Assembly: GCF_025698545.1 (NCBI RefSeq)
Contig: NC_068570.1
Span: forward strand, 5,518,001 to 5,582,000
From: Gossypium raimondii
Taxonomy: Eukaryota > Streptophyta > Magnoliopsida > Malvales > Malvaceae
Direction: 5' to 3'
DNA length: 64,000 nt
In this document: positions 23,817 through 36,700 of the stretch, in pieces
How positions within the stretch are numbered: the stretch's first letter is position 1
Layout of the letters: every line of letters begins with the position of its first letter
Notes under the pieces: generated by a model
Databases searched by the model: none
Seen by the model: the letters and a program-made list of their open reading frames with translations, nothing else
What the model was told of the DNA's origin: nothing
Position numbers and translations under genes: made by a program

Positions 23817-26147
23817 ATGGAGATGAAGTTGCCAGTAGGGTTAAACAAGGCCAAGCCATACTTGACAATGACGTCCCTCCAGTTTGGGTTTGCAGGGATG
23901 TATGTTATCACCATGGTTTCTTTGCAACATGGGATGAACCATTATGTTCTTGCTGTTTATCGTCATTTAGTTGCCACCATTGTTATTGCACCCTTTGCTT
24001 TAGTTCTCGAAAGGTCCTCCATCTTCTCTTTCAATCTTCAGCCTTTTGGATTCAAACCTCTTTGGCTAACTCTGAAATCCTGATTTTACTCTTTTTTTGC
24101 AGGAAAATAAGGCCTAAGCTTACTGTCCCCATTTTCCTGAGAATCTTGGTCCTTGGTTTCCTAGAGTAATGATCCGACCATTTTATTTTTATGCAAATTT
24201 GCACTTCATGGAACGTGGAAACATGTTGCATGCAAATGAAAGCATTATTTTTTTTCTTAAAAACCTGAAGAAAGAATCAACTTTCATATATATGCATGTC
24301 TCTTTTAGTCCATGAAAGACACTATAAGAAAAACCATTTACATAAGTTATGATGATGAAACAGGCCAGTGATAGACCAAAATCTGTACTATCTGGGGATG
24401 AAATACACCACGGCAACGCTTGCTTCTGCCACTGTTAATGTCATTCCTGCAATTACATTCGTATTGGCATTGATTTTCAGGTACTATACGGTTACCCTTC
24501 ACATCTATAATAAGCGTGCAAATGTGGGCAACACAAAATAAAATAATAAGTTGCATGTGCAAATGTGAATATTCAGGTATTATTTCCATATTAGAATTAA
24601 AATTATTATTTAATACGAATTTTTTTTAATTCTATAAGTAAGATCCTCGTGTTGGTGTTGGTATTAATACACAAGTAGGATTGAAAAGCATATAAGCTCC
24701 CACATTACACCAAACCTATAAAAAACCTAAGTTGGAAGTTGGCATCATCATGATATATATTCCATTTCTTCCTGTTATTTGGGTTTATGCAATCTTTCTC
24801 ATATATGCATCTTATGGAATATTCATCACAAACTTTTTTGAAAGGACTTTCTGCACTTTACTATTTCATATGCTACACCAATTTCAATGATATTTATCTA
24901 ATTCTTAACCATAAAAATACAATCGAGATTTAGGTTCTTTTGCGGAATTGAGGGTTAGATACAGATAAGTATTTGACATAATATGTTTAAATTCTTCAAA
25001 TAAGTTTTCACGTACGTGGAAGACCTTTAAAGGGTTTAAAGACATATATCCGAATGTGTGGATATAACCAAAACTAATATTGGATTTTGTTTTGTTTGGT
25101 ATTAACTTAATTTGTGGATTAGGTTGGAGAAAGTAAACTTGAAGAAGGTCCATAGTATAGCCAAGATAATTGGAACAACAATCATGGTCCCTGGTGCAGT
25201 TATCATGACACTGTACAAAGGTCCTTCAATCAGTTTCACAAAGTTTGGAGGAGGAGCTCATCAAACTGCAACCAATGTAGCTGAGGCTAAGCATTGGGTT
25301 GTTGGGACATTAATGCTCCTGGGCAGATGCTGGGGCTGGTCAGGCTTTTACATATTGCAGGTCAGCATTTACATATACATATAATATACATATATTCATG
25401 ATGAACTATTCTCCTACTAACTTGGGTTTTGGATAATTTTGAGTTCAGTCATTCACATTAAAGATGTACCCAGCAGAGCTATCTCTTACAGCTTTGATAT
25501 GCTTTATTGGGACCATAGGAGGTGCAGCAGTCTCATTTGCAATGGAAAGAGACTTGAATGCCTGGAAAATTGGCTGGGATTCAAGCCTGTTAGCTGCCGT
25601 ATACTCCGTAAGTGCCAAAAAAACAATATATATATATTTTAACATTCATCTAACAACATGACATTTTTCTAAAACTTTTGTGATGAAAATCAGGGAGTGG
25701 TATGTTCAGGAATAGCATATTATGCACAAGGGGTTGTGATAAGAGAACAAGGTCCAGTTTTTGTTACAGCTTTTAGTCCCCTTTGTATGATCATCACTGC
25801 AGTTTTAGGATCAATGATATTAGCTGAGAAAATACACCTAGGAAGGTATTCTTACAAAGATTTTTCCACCCTCAAATCTTCCTTTTTCATAACTTTAAAA
25901 TAAATTTATTGATTTCTAATATCGATGTATGAATTACAGCATAATAGGGACTGTTCTTATAATCTTTGGACTCTACACTGTACTGTGGGGTAAAAGCAAA
26001 GACCGAAAAAGCTCAAACACAGAGGAAGGTGGTAAAGACATACAGTTGCCAATCTCGGACAGTGGTAAATCAATCAACTTGGAAGATAGTACCGATGGAG
26101 CTGCTAGGATTTTGAAGATCCCAGCTGAGAATACTGGAGAAGCATGA
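23817..26147 (+). CDS. WAT1-related / UMAMIT-type EamA transporter (nodulin MtN21-like)
   Basis: Members are plasma- or vacuolar-membrane carriers with ten helices that move amino acids or auxin. Seven exons: 23817-24013, 24103-24165, 24364-24480, 25123-25360, 25449-25607, 25694-25845 and 25940-26147. They total 1134 nt, giving 377 aa, normal for the family. The N-terminus shows KPYLTMTSLQFGFAGMY, then YVLAVYRHLVAT (first EamA unit). Exon 3 carries YYLGMKYTTATLASA. The second EamA unit includes PAELSLTALICFIG, GIAYYAQGVVIREQGPVF, ILAEKIHLG and a final IIGTVLIIFGLYTVLWGK. A hydrophilic tail of about 45 residues follows. All introns have GT..AG borders. The sequence and neighbours suggest the UMAMIT17-20/SIAR1 branch; substrate is not readable from sequence. 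Confidence 0.94.
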
Positions 26148-26297
26148 GAGAACATGTAACAAGTAATTTTTTATATTTGCATTTTGCAGTGGAGATTTTT
26201 AAGCTGTAAAGTGATTTATATTATATTATATATATGTATGTACGTATGTAATGGTTTCAGCCTGATCTCTCCCACTATGGGAGTGTTTTCGTTTAAG

Positions 26298-26303
26298 AAT
26301 AAA
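26298..26303 (+). terminator. Polyadenylation signal of the WAT1-related gene
   Basis: AATAAA about 150 bp after the stop codon, in a 3' UTR that also has TATATATGTATGTACGTATG upstream, a UGUA-type far-upstream element arrangement. Confidence 0.6.
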
Positions 26304-26344
26304 CAATGGACGGGATTTTAGCCTGTTAAAATACCCAAGTGTTT

Positions 26345-27174
26345 TTTTAGTTTGAATGTTTCTTCACTGTACTAGTTTTTGAAAACCAGATTAATTAATC
26401 ACTCATCCCAATGGAGACAGCAAACTCAATCCCATAATCCCAGCAACTCACTATGAATTCATTCATGTAAGTCTAGCCTACTGCACGCATTCCTCAACTT
26501 AATCCCACAATCTCAGCCTATCTTGATCCTTTTTCTATTTTAAACAAAAACTAAAAAGAAAAAGAAAAAAAGGAAAAACTGCACCATAAATATGCGTCCA
26601 GTCAAATAATACCGCTTTTAATGTTCTAACTTATATTCTCTCGGATTCAAGTTGGTAAAGTTTTTAAGAGAAAGGAGTTAAATTCATTTGCAACCGGTTA
26701 TGCTTGACATTTGCCACACTTGCTCTATCCAATTTCAACTTTCAATACTTCTCCATTTTATTTAGATGTAAGATAAACTACTAGGACTTGTTTAACAAAG
26801 CTGGTGTAGAGCATAGATGAGAATCTTAATAAGAAGAAAAAGAAATATTATATATATATCAACCTAAATTCCTTTTCATAACGGAGGGATAAGCCTAAAT
26901 CAGGCAATAAACCCTTCCCCACATTTAAAACCAAACGTAGCATTAACAGACAAAATTCTATGGCCTAAAATGAAAACCCTAAGTCACAGTACTCGTTCAT
27001 AATACAAACATCCTAATCAAAACATTAAAAAGCCATTTCCTTTTTCTATCAAGGACTACTGACTCCCACACCAACTATGTAACAAGAAAACCTTAGTGAG
27101 AAATAAAAATTTAAAATACATAATACAGAACCATAATCGAACAGTTGATGGGCCAGTAATCACCTTGTATGGAT
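26345..27174. other. Convergent intergenic region
   Basis: Lies between the 3' ends of the transporter (+) and the DEK_C/CHZ gene (-). It should hold both 3' UTR tails. No ORF or repeat was recognised. Confidence 0.45.
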
Positions 27175-30100
27175 TCAATCACTGTCTTCATCTTCTTCTG
27201 CAAAACATATGCACCAATCATATAAGAAATCTGACACAATAGCTTAGAACAAGCAACCAACTTTCCAACTTAAAAGTAGTTCAAAAATCTTTGTTTACAG
27301 CATGTTTGGGTTTCACTTGGAGATACTTGAATGAGAATCAGAACTGAGAAAAACTACTTTATAGCTAATGGTTCCATTTTGCATTCCACGGATTTTCTGA
27401 TAAGTATCACAAACACTTCCCATACCCAATTCTGAAATCATAGGTTCACAAAGTGCTATATAATCCCTTCTTTGGCTAAGAGTGAAATTTATTGATCATT
27501 AGAATGCTAATGAACTATTAACATACTCCTGTCCATGGGGACAAAGAATCTAATAAGATCCCAAAGCACATGCACCAATCACAACCACTATGTTTTCCTA
27601 AATCAAGGTGACCCATATTTGATAGTTCATAAAGATAGTCAATAAATTGTTGTAACAAACATGCAAACAAATCCTGATACTCACCTTCATCTGATTCTTC
27701 ACTTTGGCTGTTGCCATCATCACCAGCGTCTTCATCATCATCATCACCATCATCCTCGTCACTTTCTTCACTTTCATCATCACTACTAACATCTGGTATT
27801 TTGGGCTTTGGGGGAGGAGTAAAACTGGTTGTAGGCCTTCTACGTGAACTTATCACGATATTACCCGTGTCAATTCCTTCTAGTTCTTTTGCTCTCTCTT
27901 TCCTCTTCCTCACATCCTTGACTTCTGAGAATTTAAAATATTCCTATACATTACTAGAATTGAAAGATAAGATTAAGTAGAACATAATGAAGTTGTGGAT
28001 CATAATACATTCAGCTTGTAGTATACTGGGTATGGAAGTCTCTGCAATCCCATGTGAATTTTATAGATTTCTCTACCTAATATTAAAACAGAAACAATCA
28101 TCCAGATATATGATGGCTGCCTATCATTGAACTTTCCAAATACATCAGAAGTAACTATCATCAAGCCTTCCTAGTACAGACAGAAGTTTTCAACCCAGCA
28201 AAACTAAGTTTGTCCCACATGAAAGATAAGATAGTATGATCAGGAAGGGACATGCTTTATTCTTACATAGGTATTAATTCTCAGTTAATGGAAAGTTTTA
28301 TCATCATCCCTGCTCATGGATGGTGAAGGCATCTATGAGATGACAAAATTAGTTAATAAAATTTCTCCCTTTCCCAAAGATTTTCAAAGCATTAAAGAGC
28401 TTCTTTAATCCCACTTTTATCACTAACAAAGAGCTTTCTGAAACAAGGTCAACTCCATAAATGAATGGTAAAACAGTAGTCCGCAGGCTAGAATCCTGAC
28501 CTTTTTCTGAAGGATTTGCAGACAACCCTTCTTTAGAAAGAATATCCTCTAGTTCCTTTATTAATTGGGCTTCACGTTTATTCTCAGGCACCTGTTTGAC
28601 TCTCTTGTAGATTGAGGGAGGAACACTGTAAATAAAATAAGTAATAAGAATAAACTCATGGTCAACTTCAATGGAAATCAAAGTTCATAAAAGAGTCGGT
28701 CAAAGTGAAACCTCATCCCACATAACTTGATAACCGACTTTAGAAGTTCCACACGTTTCCCATGTACTGGAGCAGAAGTTTCTTTTCTCTGCATATTAAT
28801 AATAAGACTAAAAGATGCTTAATTTAAATCAAATTAAAAGACGCTTAACATATCAGAATATAAATTTTGGAAAGAAAATGAACTAAAATTAAGACCTTGA
28901 CAGCCTTCGCAGCAGAAGATCGAGAGCAACCATTATCAGAGACACTCCCACTGTCTTCTTCATCGCTATTATCATCTGAATTTGATTCTGTGTGTTTGCT
29001 TCTCTTCTTGCTAGGCATCTCTGCCTCTATTTTAGGTATTTTCCGCTTTTTAAGCCCTTCAGAGTTCTTAGTCTTCCCTTTAGGAGTGATCTTTTTTTTG
29101 GGCTTCACTTCTTCGTCTTCCTCTTCCTCTTCCTCTTTCCCTTCCTCTTGTTCTACTTCATCGTCTTCCTCCTCATCATTCTCACTTCCAGATGAAGCAG
29201 AATTCATTTTCTTGTTGACCTTTTTAGAAGGTTTGATCAGAGATTTTTTATTGAGTTTTTTTTTCTTAACCTCACTTGCAGCTGCAGAAACTTCGCGAGA
29301 CTTTAATACCTGATAAGTGATAATTAACAGAAAGAATCATAAGAAAGTTATGATGCAAATGATATTTTTGGAAGCTGAATTGACTTCTCATCAAAAGAAT
29401 ATGCCCACCTCATCTAATTTTCCAGATATAAACTTCTTGTACGGATCGAGTGTAAATTTATCGAGTGTAAGATCTTCCTCCAAAAGCCGACGAAGTCCAG
29501 CCATTGTGACTTTACTGAAACATCAAAGACCAATTGTTCAATGTTAGACCTCAGTATACAAAGGAACTGGAAAAAGGGTAGCATACAAAGCAACCTGATG
29601 TAACATGATGAACAAGCAATTATAGTGAGAATGGCAGCAACCAATCAAACAATTTAGCAACTTACTCTGAATTAGCTTCAAGATATGAAGCCCTTTTCCT
29701 GATAGCTTTCTGTATTGTACTCTCAGAAACTTTTTTAGTTTCTTTATTCTTAACTTTCGTAGTTTTATGTCCAGCCAGAAGGCCCAAAACTGGAGAGCCA
29801 TCTAATTTCTCCTCATCTTCAGAGCAAGGTTCCTTTACTTCTTTCTTAGGTTCTCGTTCTTCGGGTGATTCTGTTCCTTCAGTGGTTGTACTTACATTTT
29901 TCTCCACTGTTTCACAAGAACTCTTGGAGCCATCCTCATTTGCACCATCTAAACACTGTAATAAAGAATAGGTAAAAGTGAAACAAGCGAACAAAATAAC
30001 ACATTTCCAGTAAGTCTTCACATTCTAAAGCATCCATTCCTTCTTTGTACATTATTACAAAGAAGTGAAATGAGAAAATGAAAAAAGTCAAATAACACCT

Positions 30101-32331
30101 TTCCAGTAAGTCTTGACATTCCACAATGCATCCATTCCTTCATTAAATGACATTGTTAACATCCAAAAGTTCCAGCAGCAACAAGGCTTTTGATGTTCAT
30201 GTTACTAAAAGTAAATTAGAGCTCTATTCCAAACTAGTAGGTCAGTTCATCTTTTTTTTCCCCTCTAAGACGGGCCTAAAAGTCCAGAGAGAGAAAAATT
30301 AAAACCACAGATATCATTGTTTCATAAAACAAAGGATCGAAACTGCAGCAATTTTTATCAACAATCAAGTAAAGAACAGTACAGACAACAAACGGATATC
30401 AAACTTTAAATTTTGTATTATGCATAGGCAAACTGGATTTTTTTACTGTATGGAAATTGATAATTTTAGAATTGCAATCCAATCTAAACCCAATTGCAAT
30501 AGGTAGAGCAGACCCCTGTTATATTTATGTGCCTAGGTTGCCCCTAATTTAACAGATGTGAGATGTATTCGATCTCCATTTTAATACTCTCCCTCACATG
30601 CAAGGACAACAAACCTATACAGGGCATGAACTTCATGAGTAGACATAACAGCCTATCATATTGGTCTGAACATCTCAATCTAGGTATAACAAACCTAAAA
30701 CAGAGAGCACAATGGACATGGATAGTGTCTATTATGATACCATATTAAATTATAGAATGGGCATCTAATTGGAAATTGATTCAAAATATGTTGAGTGGCC
30801 CTTGTTATATTGATGTGCCCTAGGTTGCCTTACACATAACAGCTATGTGATTTATGTAGGGGTAGCAGGAAAAACCCGAAATCAATGGGTCCCGAGCCAA
30901 TCTGACCCAATAGGGTCGGGTTTTTTTCTTGAAATCAGGTTTCGGGTCGGGTCAGGTCAGGTTAGCTTTAGAGAATGGTCGGGTCGGGTTTGACATGAAA
31001 CCACCCCAACCCGCCCCAAGATATTTACAAAATTACCTTTATATTTTTTAAAATATTAATTAGGTTAAAAAATCCTTAAACTTTATCACTACCAACATCA
31101 TTTTACCACCTTTACTCTCATTTCAAACTAGTTTCTTTCCCCCTCTCATTTTAATTTATTTTTCCAAGTCTCCATCTCATTTTCGTTCCTTATTTTTTTT
31201 CTATGATGTAATTTATATTTGTTTACTTTGCCATCCCAAGCATTTTTTTAAAATATTTTTGAATTTAGTTAATCACAATTTCAAATTAAAAAGTTAGAGC
31301 TTGGGTCAGGTCGATATACAATTAATTTTCGAGGTCGGGGTCGGGGCATGGTGGTAGAGTATCGTGTTGGAGCCAGGCGGGCAAAAATCCGACCTGCCCT
31401 GCCCCGTTGTCGTCACTAGATTTATGTTATCCCCACTTCAATAGAGAAAAACTATAAAGAAAAGGGAAATAATAATAAACCAATTACAATAGTAGGTCAG
31501 ATCCAATCATGGGCAAGCATTACCAGTACTTGCTACTTTCTGGAAAAGGGAACGAATAAATTGTTTCTGCTACATGTTCTTGCAAGTTATCTCTTGTTCT
31601 TTAGCAGTTGCTATAAAGAAAAGGGAAATATGGAAAGCAAAAACATGATCAACTGGAAGACAAATAACTAAAGTCAATGAAACATCAATCCTAACACTTC
31701 TTTCATATAAAAGCAAAATCATGCTTTTTCTATCCAATTACACATTTAAGCTTTCATTCAGCAGCAAAATAGAGGGAAAACAAAAAATAAAACGAAAATA
31801 AAACAAGAAAGCACACGTTAATTAATAATTATCAAATGAGATAGTGACTAAGATGCTTCCCAACATTGAGAAGAAAAAAAAGGTACCTTTAGCAGGCATT
31901 GCTTGACGAATCTCTTCTGAACATCCAAAGCAAAGGTCTCTAACCCCAAGTCTTTCTCTAACAATCTCCGAACTCCCTCGAAGGTCAACGAACTTACCAA
32001 CAAACAACCAAAAATCAAATTAAACTAAACTATCAAGCGATTCACACTTAAAACTAAATTACACATTCCTGTATGACAATCCTTAGAATTCAACTCGGTA
32101 AAGGCAATTTCACAAACCATGAATCCGAAACTCAAAACCTAGTTCTCGAGACTGTAAAAAGTAAACAGCGAGAGAGAGAGAGAGAGAGAGAGAATGAGTG
32201 TACTCGGCTTGTTCCTTGAAGTGGCCAACGCGAGAGTGCATGGCGGTGGTAATACGTGACTCGATATCTTCCGCCGTCGCTTCTATGGCGTCGGCGTCGG
32301 AGGCGAGGCTACCGTGCGCCTCCTTTGCCAT
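27175..32331 (-). CDS. Nuclear DEK_C-domain and CHZ-like histone-chaperone-type protein
   Basis: Nine exons, read downward: 32331-32204, 31992-31887, 29955-29666, 29514-29409, 29309-28896, 28788-28712, 28625-28501, 27924-27685, 27197-27175. They sum to 1509 nt, 502 aa. Residues 1-78 and about 150-215 form two DEK_C-like units ([19 protein letters not shown] and [19 protein letters not shown]), the chromatin-binding helical fold of DEK. The middle is Glu/Lys-rich with KKRK and SKKRSK nuclear-localisation-type clusters. Near residue 425, [19 protein letters not shown] is followed by an Asp/Glu run, resembling the CHZ motif of H2A.Z chaperones. The role is inferred as chromatin-associated, with H2A.Z handling possible. 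Intron 2 (1.9 kb) holds repeats. Confidence 0.85.
30512..30860. repeat. Pair of direct repeats in intron 2 of the DEK_C/CHZ gene
   Basis: CCTGTTATATTTATGTGCCT-AGGTTGCC (30512) recurs as CTTGTTATATTGATGTGCCCTAGGTTGCC (about 30797), each followed by a T-AACAG-TGTGA segment. They are spaced about 285 bp. They could be terminal repeats of a small element, but ends are not sharp. Confidence 0.45.
30855..31425. repeat. GGGTCGGGT-rich repeat in intron 2
   Basis: GGGTCGGGTT, GGTCAGGTCAGG and CCAACCCGCCCC runs flank an AT-rich centre. The left part is GGGTAGCAGG and the right part contains CCTGCCCTGCCCC, roughly inverted. This looks like a small dispersed repeat; no ORF. Confidence 0.45.
32170..32192 (+). 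repeat. (AG)n microsatellite in intron 1
   Basis: On the transcript strand it is a CT run that starts about a dozen bases after the exon 1 donor at 32203. Confidence 0.85.
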
Positions 32332-32889
32332 TTGGTAGGGGAGGAGGTTTCACTGATACGTGTTTAGAGAGAGGAAGAGAGTGTTGCTAAACCTTAACAC
32401 ACGGTGAAGATGAAAAAAAGGGGGGAGAAGGAAGTCACACGCTGTGGGCGAGTGTAGGACAATAAAAAGCCAGCATGCCACTTCTCGAGTGAAAATTTTT
32501 CAAATTTATATATCCTCGATCCTGATGTCTGAAGAATGTGTAGCAGATTAAAGAGCGGCGGATTAACTATATTTTGTCTACGACCATGATCAGTTTTTAT
32601 TAATATACTATTAATATTTTTAATTTGATTTTTTATTATATTTTTAATAATTATTTAAATTATTAATTAAGTTAATATGACAAGCAAACTTGATATATGA
32701 CATAATCATGATAAATAATTATAGTGTACGTAGTATTGTTTATAAGATGTATTTAAATATTTAAATTTTATTTTACTCATAATTTAATTTAATTTTTATT
32801 TTAATATTATTATATTTACTTAACTTCAAACTATATGTTTTATTATTTATTATATGTTATTTTAAAACATATATTTATATATAGTTTCG
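32332..32889. other. Upstream region of the DEK_C/CHZ gene
   Basis: The first 130 bp probably hold the 5' UTR and promoter on the minus strand. No convincing TATA box was found. The rest is AT-rich and ends at the LINE. Confidence 0.4.
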
Positions 32890-33692
32890 AGACATGGATA
32901 TGAGAATAGAGGGGTTGTCCATGCTATTACCCAACCATGACAAATCAGATGTAGGATGGAACTGTAGGGGTGCAAGGAGCTGGGGTTTTGTCCAAACTGC
33001 TAAAGATTCGGTTGCTATTCATCGCCCCATGTGATGATTATTGCGGAAACTAAGGTTCGGATTTCAGAAATGTCTTGATCAGCTTCCTTTTGATTCTTGG
33101 AAGGACACCAATACCATTGGGCTGAAGGGTGGCTTGCGGCTTCTGTGGAACTCAGCTACGGTCACGATTGAGGAGCTTTGCAACACTGAACAAGAGATCC
33201 AAGTTCTTGTTAAGGTACGGGGCTCTGGTATTCGTTAGTTTTTTTTTCCTATCTATACTAACCTTATTTATTATTTTAGAAAATTACTTTGGGATAATTT
33301 AAAATGTGTTGCTCATAACCATAACTTATTCTAGTTGATGTGGAGTTTGACTTCAATAAACTTTTATCGAGTTAAGATAAGAAAGGTGGAAGACCAATCT
33401 CCCCACTAAAGTTAAAGAGTTTTACGGCTACTTGAACTGTTACTTCATACTAACTCTATAGAGGCCTATTTTTATTCTGCGCAAACTAACCAAATCACAA
33501 ACAACAAAAAATAAAAAATAAATCATAATAATTTGTGTGGGAAACATTTTAGAGCTCCTCAAAAACTCTTTATATTTCAAAATATGTGGTTAGATCATCC
33601 AAAGTTTCGTATTCTCCTTTAACACCACTTGGAATGCTGGTAATAATGATCTTCCCCAAATCATTGATAATCTCAATAAAGTGTTTGATTAT
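32890..33692 (+). mobile_element. L1-like LINE, 5' part (endonuclease region), interrupted by the Athila element
   Basis: The plus strand starts ORF2-like with WNCRGARSWGFVQTAKD, then IIAETKVR, LPFDSWKDTNTIG, GGLRLLWNSATVTIEEL, and LLWDNLKCVAHNHNLF before GDFN-like debris. This is the order of the plant L1 apurinic endonuclease domain (EEP). Stops and indels are frequent. It breaks at 33692 in NLNKVFDY-type linker sequence and resumes at 43316. Confidence 0.82.
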
Positions 33693-35141
33693 TGATTAAA
33701 TGCTAAAGTTATATATTTAATGTAATTAAATTGGTTAATTTATGAGAATGCACCACTAATTTTGCCATATTTATTGAATTTTGTGCAGGAATGCAATTTG
33801 GGGCTAAATAGAAGAAAAATGAAACAATTGGACCAACTTAAAGAAAGAAGCAAAGAAGGAGGGCCAAAGTAGAATTTTTCCAATATTAATTAGCTGAAAA
33901 TTTTGTTGACTTAGTGGGGGAGATTATTTTGGGATATTTTTTGTCATGGAATATTTTTTTTTAATTTTCTATGACTAGTTGGCTCCTAATTTAGTAAATC
34001 CTCTAGTATAAATAGAGCATGTATTGTTCATTTATTCATCAATCAAAAATATTAAGTTCTTGTCTTTCAATACATTCTCTCTTTTCTCACGTAGCATTGT
34101 TGTTTCTTTAGTTTCCTTTCCTTCAATTTTTAATTTCCAGTAGCTAATCACCAAATCAAGCCATTTGCAATTCCTTTTTCAATTTTTTTCCAAATAGTCA
34201 ACCACCCCACTTTAATATATTCCAACCTCCATACTCAACCACATCACCCACCTTTTCACCCATTTACCTAAATTAATTTATCAAATACCAACATGTCCCA
34301 AACCTTAGCCAACTAAACCCATTTTCAGCTTTAGGCTGAAATTAGCCTTGTCAAAACCCGTGATTTACGAACCCGAGCCATTTAACTCCTAAAATTTCAG
34401 TACTTATTACTTCTCCGGATTAAGAGTACAATTTGTCACTCATAAAGTCGATCAAGACTAAGTCAAAAAAGACGTCGTTTGATTTAGTGTGATTAGACGT
34501 ACAGTTGGAATTCCGAAAGGAACGTTTCTAATCGGTTTTCTGTGAACACATTGGTGTGCCAAGTGGAGATTGTTGTTTGGTTCTGTCAAGGGAAGGAGTA
34601 ACCGGATTTAAATGTCCCACGCGGTTGAGGGCATTGGTTCGAGCTAGGCTCTTCTAGAACGCAAAGCTGCCGGAGTTCTAAATCACGAACGTTTCGTGGT
34701 TGTTCGATCGATAAGAGTTAGTTATTGGACGTTCCATAACTAATTTACACAAGGAAGAGTTGGTGTCCGAGGCGTCCTTGGTAGCTATAACTAGCTTATT
34801 GGAAAAGAGGAGTTCATCCAATTTCGAGGATCGGTTCAAAGACGAGGAAAATTCGCGCCTAAAGCTGAGCTCATTCTAATTAATTTTTCTTAATATTTAT
34901 TTCACGATTTTTATTATTCTGTTTTCAACTTTTACTTTTGACGTTATTTTCTGTTAATTTTAGGTTCTTAAATTTTTATCCCCCCCGAACGTCTTGGGCA
35001 CGACAGCTGCCCCGACATAAATCTGGTCAAGCGAGCAACAATTTACAGTAAACCAGTCTCTGAGGGATTGACCGTACTCCCTGTACTACATAATTTGCAA
35101 ACTAAGGCGTAGGTTTATATTGGTGGATTCGACACCCATCA
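33693..35141 (+). repeat. 5' LTR of the Athila element
   Basis: 1449 bp, TG...CA. Compared by eye with the 3' LTR, I count about 37 substitutions and a handful of 1-2 bp indels, roughly 2.5 percent divergence. A TATA-like CTAGTATAAATAGAGCATG is at about 34004-34022. Confidence 0.94.
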
Positions 35142-35145
35142 GTTT

Positions 35146-35163
35146 TGGCACCGTTGTCGGGGA
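35146..35163 (+). promoter_or_regulatory. Primer binding site, tRNA-Asp type
   Basis: TGGCACCGTTGTCGGGG lies four bases after the LTR end. It differs by two transitions from the TGGCGCCGTTGCCGGGG form complementary to the tRNA-Asp 3' end. Confidence 0.75.
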
Positions 35164-35197
35164 CTGGCAACACTTACAAATTGTTTAAATCATCTTT

Positions 35198-36700
35198 ATG
35201 ACCAGATCTTCATCCGGAGATCTCGAATACGACCCAGAGATCGAAAAATCAGCACGAGCGCTACGTAAAGAGATGGAAGTTCTTAGACGTGTAGAAGCAA
35301 TTGAACGTGGAAAACAAGTTGAAGTGGTTGAACCAGAGACCAAACCACTTTGTGAAACAAAAGAGGCGGAAGACAACCTGGGTGAACCAGAAAGGATGGC
35401 GAACCGAACCATTCGTCAGCTAGCCGCTGCTCCTAATGAGCAAACACCGTTATGCATCAACTATCCAGCCGGAGAAACCCCGTTCGAGTTGAAGTCAGGC
35501 CTGATTCACCTTTTGCCCACTTTTCGAGGCTTGAAGAATGAGAATCCACATACCCACTTGAGAGAATTTCACATGGTCTGCTCAAGCATGAAACCACAGG
35601 AAGAAACCGAAGATGAAATCAAACTTCGGGCATTTCCTTTTTCTTTAGTTGATACAGTAAGAGAATGGTTATTTTACTTACCTCCCGGTTATATTACAAC
35701 GTGGGATGACTTATCTCGTGTTTTTCTTGACAGGTTTTTCCCAGCATCACGAGCAGCTGAACTTAGGAGAGACATAGTGGGAATTCGACAATTGGAGAGT
35801 GAATCGCTCTACGACTATTGGGAGCGATATAAAAAACTGTATGCAAGTTGTCCTCAACACGATTTGACTGAACAATCACTTCTTCAATATTTCTACGAGG
35901 GTTTGCTCCCTATGGAAATGAAGATGATTGACGCTGCTAGTGGAGGGGCGCTAGTCAATATGACTCCTCAAAGGACAAGAGAACTAATATCCACCATGAT
36001 GGCAAATTCTCAACAGTATCGGCCAAATTTAGAACCCACGAGAAGGGTTAATAGGGTAAACGTTTCATCCTTAGAAGATAAATTGGATAAGCTCACTAAT
36101 ATTGTTCAATCTATGCTTACAGAAAAGAAGAATCTGACCCAACTGTGTGGAATTTGTACTACATCTGAACATCCGACAGATTTGTGTCCAATCCTTAACG
36201 AAAATTCAACGGCACATGTTGACGCTGTCGGAGGCTTCCCGGGACCTCCGCAAAGACGCTATGATCCTTTCTCCAACACCTACAATCCCGGGTGGAAGGA
36301 TCATCCTAACTTGAATTACGGAGCTAATCCCCGATATAATCCGTTATACCAACTGAGACCTTTGCAACCACCGTAACTGCCACCCAAGCCGAGCACATCT
36401 CTAAAAGCTATTATGGAGAGACTTGCTGTCGATGCTGCAAAATACCAACAAAGGACAGACGCATCAATACAAGAGTTAACTAATCAAGTTAGTAAACTCT
36501 CGAAGGCAGTTAATCGTTTAGAGTCTCAAGGTAAATTACCTTCCCAGACAGAGCTGAATCATCGGCAGAATGCAAGTGCAATAACTCTTCGTAGCGGAAA
36601 AATTCTGGAACCAGTTCCAGACAAAAGTCTTGGGCAAGACAAGGAACGAGAAAAGTAGATCCCTGATCGAAAAGCCAAACCAGAATCAGAAATTCAGAAA
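35198..36700 (+). pseudogene. Athila gag, interrupted by two stops
   Basis: The ATG at 35198 opens 392 codons. The Retrotrans_gag core runs over residues 145-275 with LRAFPFSLVDTVREWLFYLP and FLDRFFPASRAAELRRDI. A CCHC zinc knuckle (C-x2-C-x4-H-x4-C: CGICTTSEHPTDLC) stands at about residue 318. In-frame TAA at 36374 and TAG at 36656 break the frame before the protease. These stops make the copy defective; they are not at a known programmed readthrough site. Confidence 0.9.

Noticed and set aside
27711..27980. 89-codon Ser-rich plus-strand ORF
   Set aside because: Antisense of the Asp/Glu-rich exon 8 of the same gene.
28897..29313. 138-codon Ser/Leu-rich ORF on the plus strand
   Set aside because: It is the antisense shadow of the acidic exon 5 of the DEK_C/CHZ gene.
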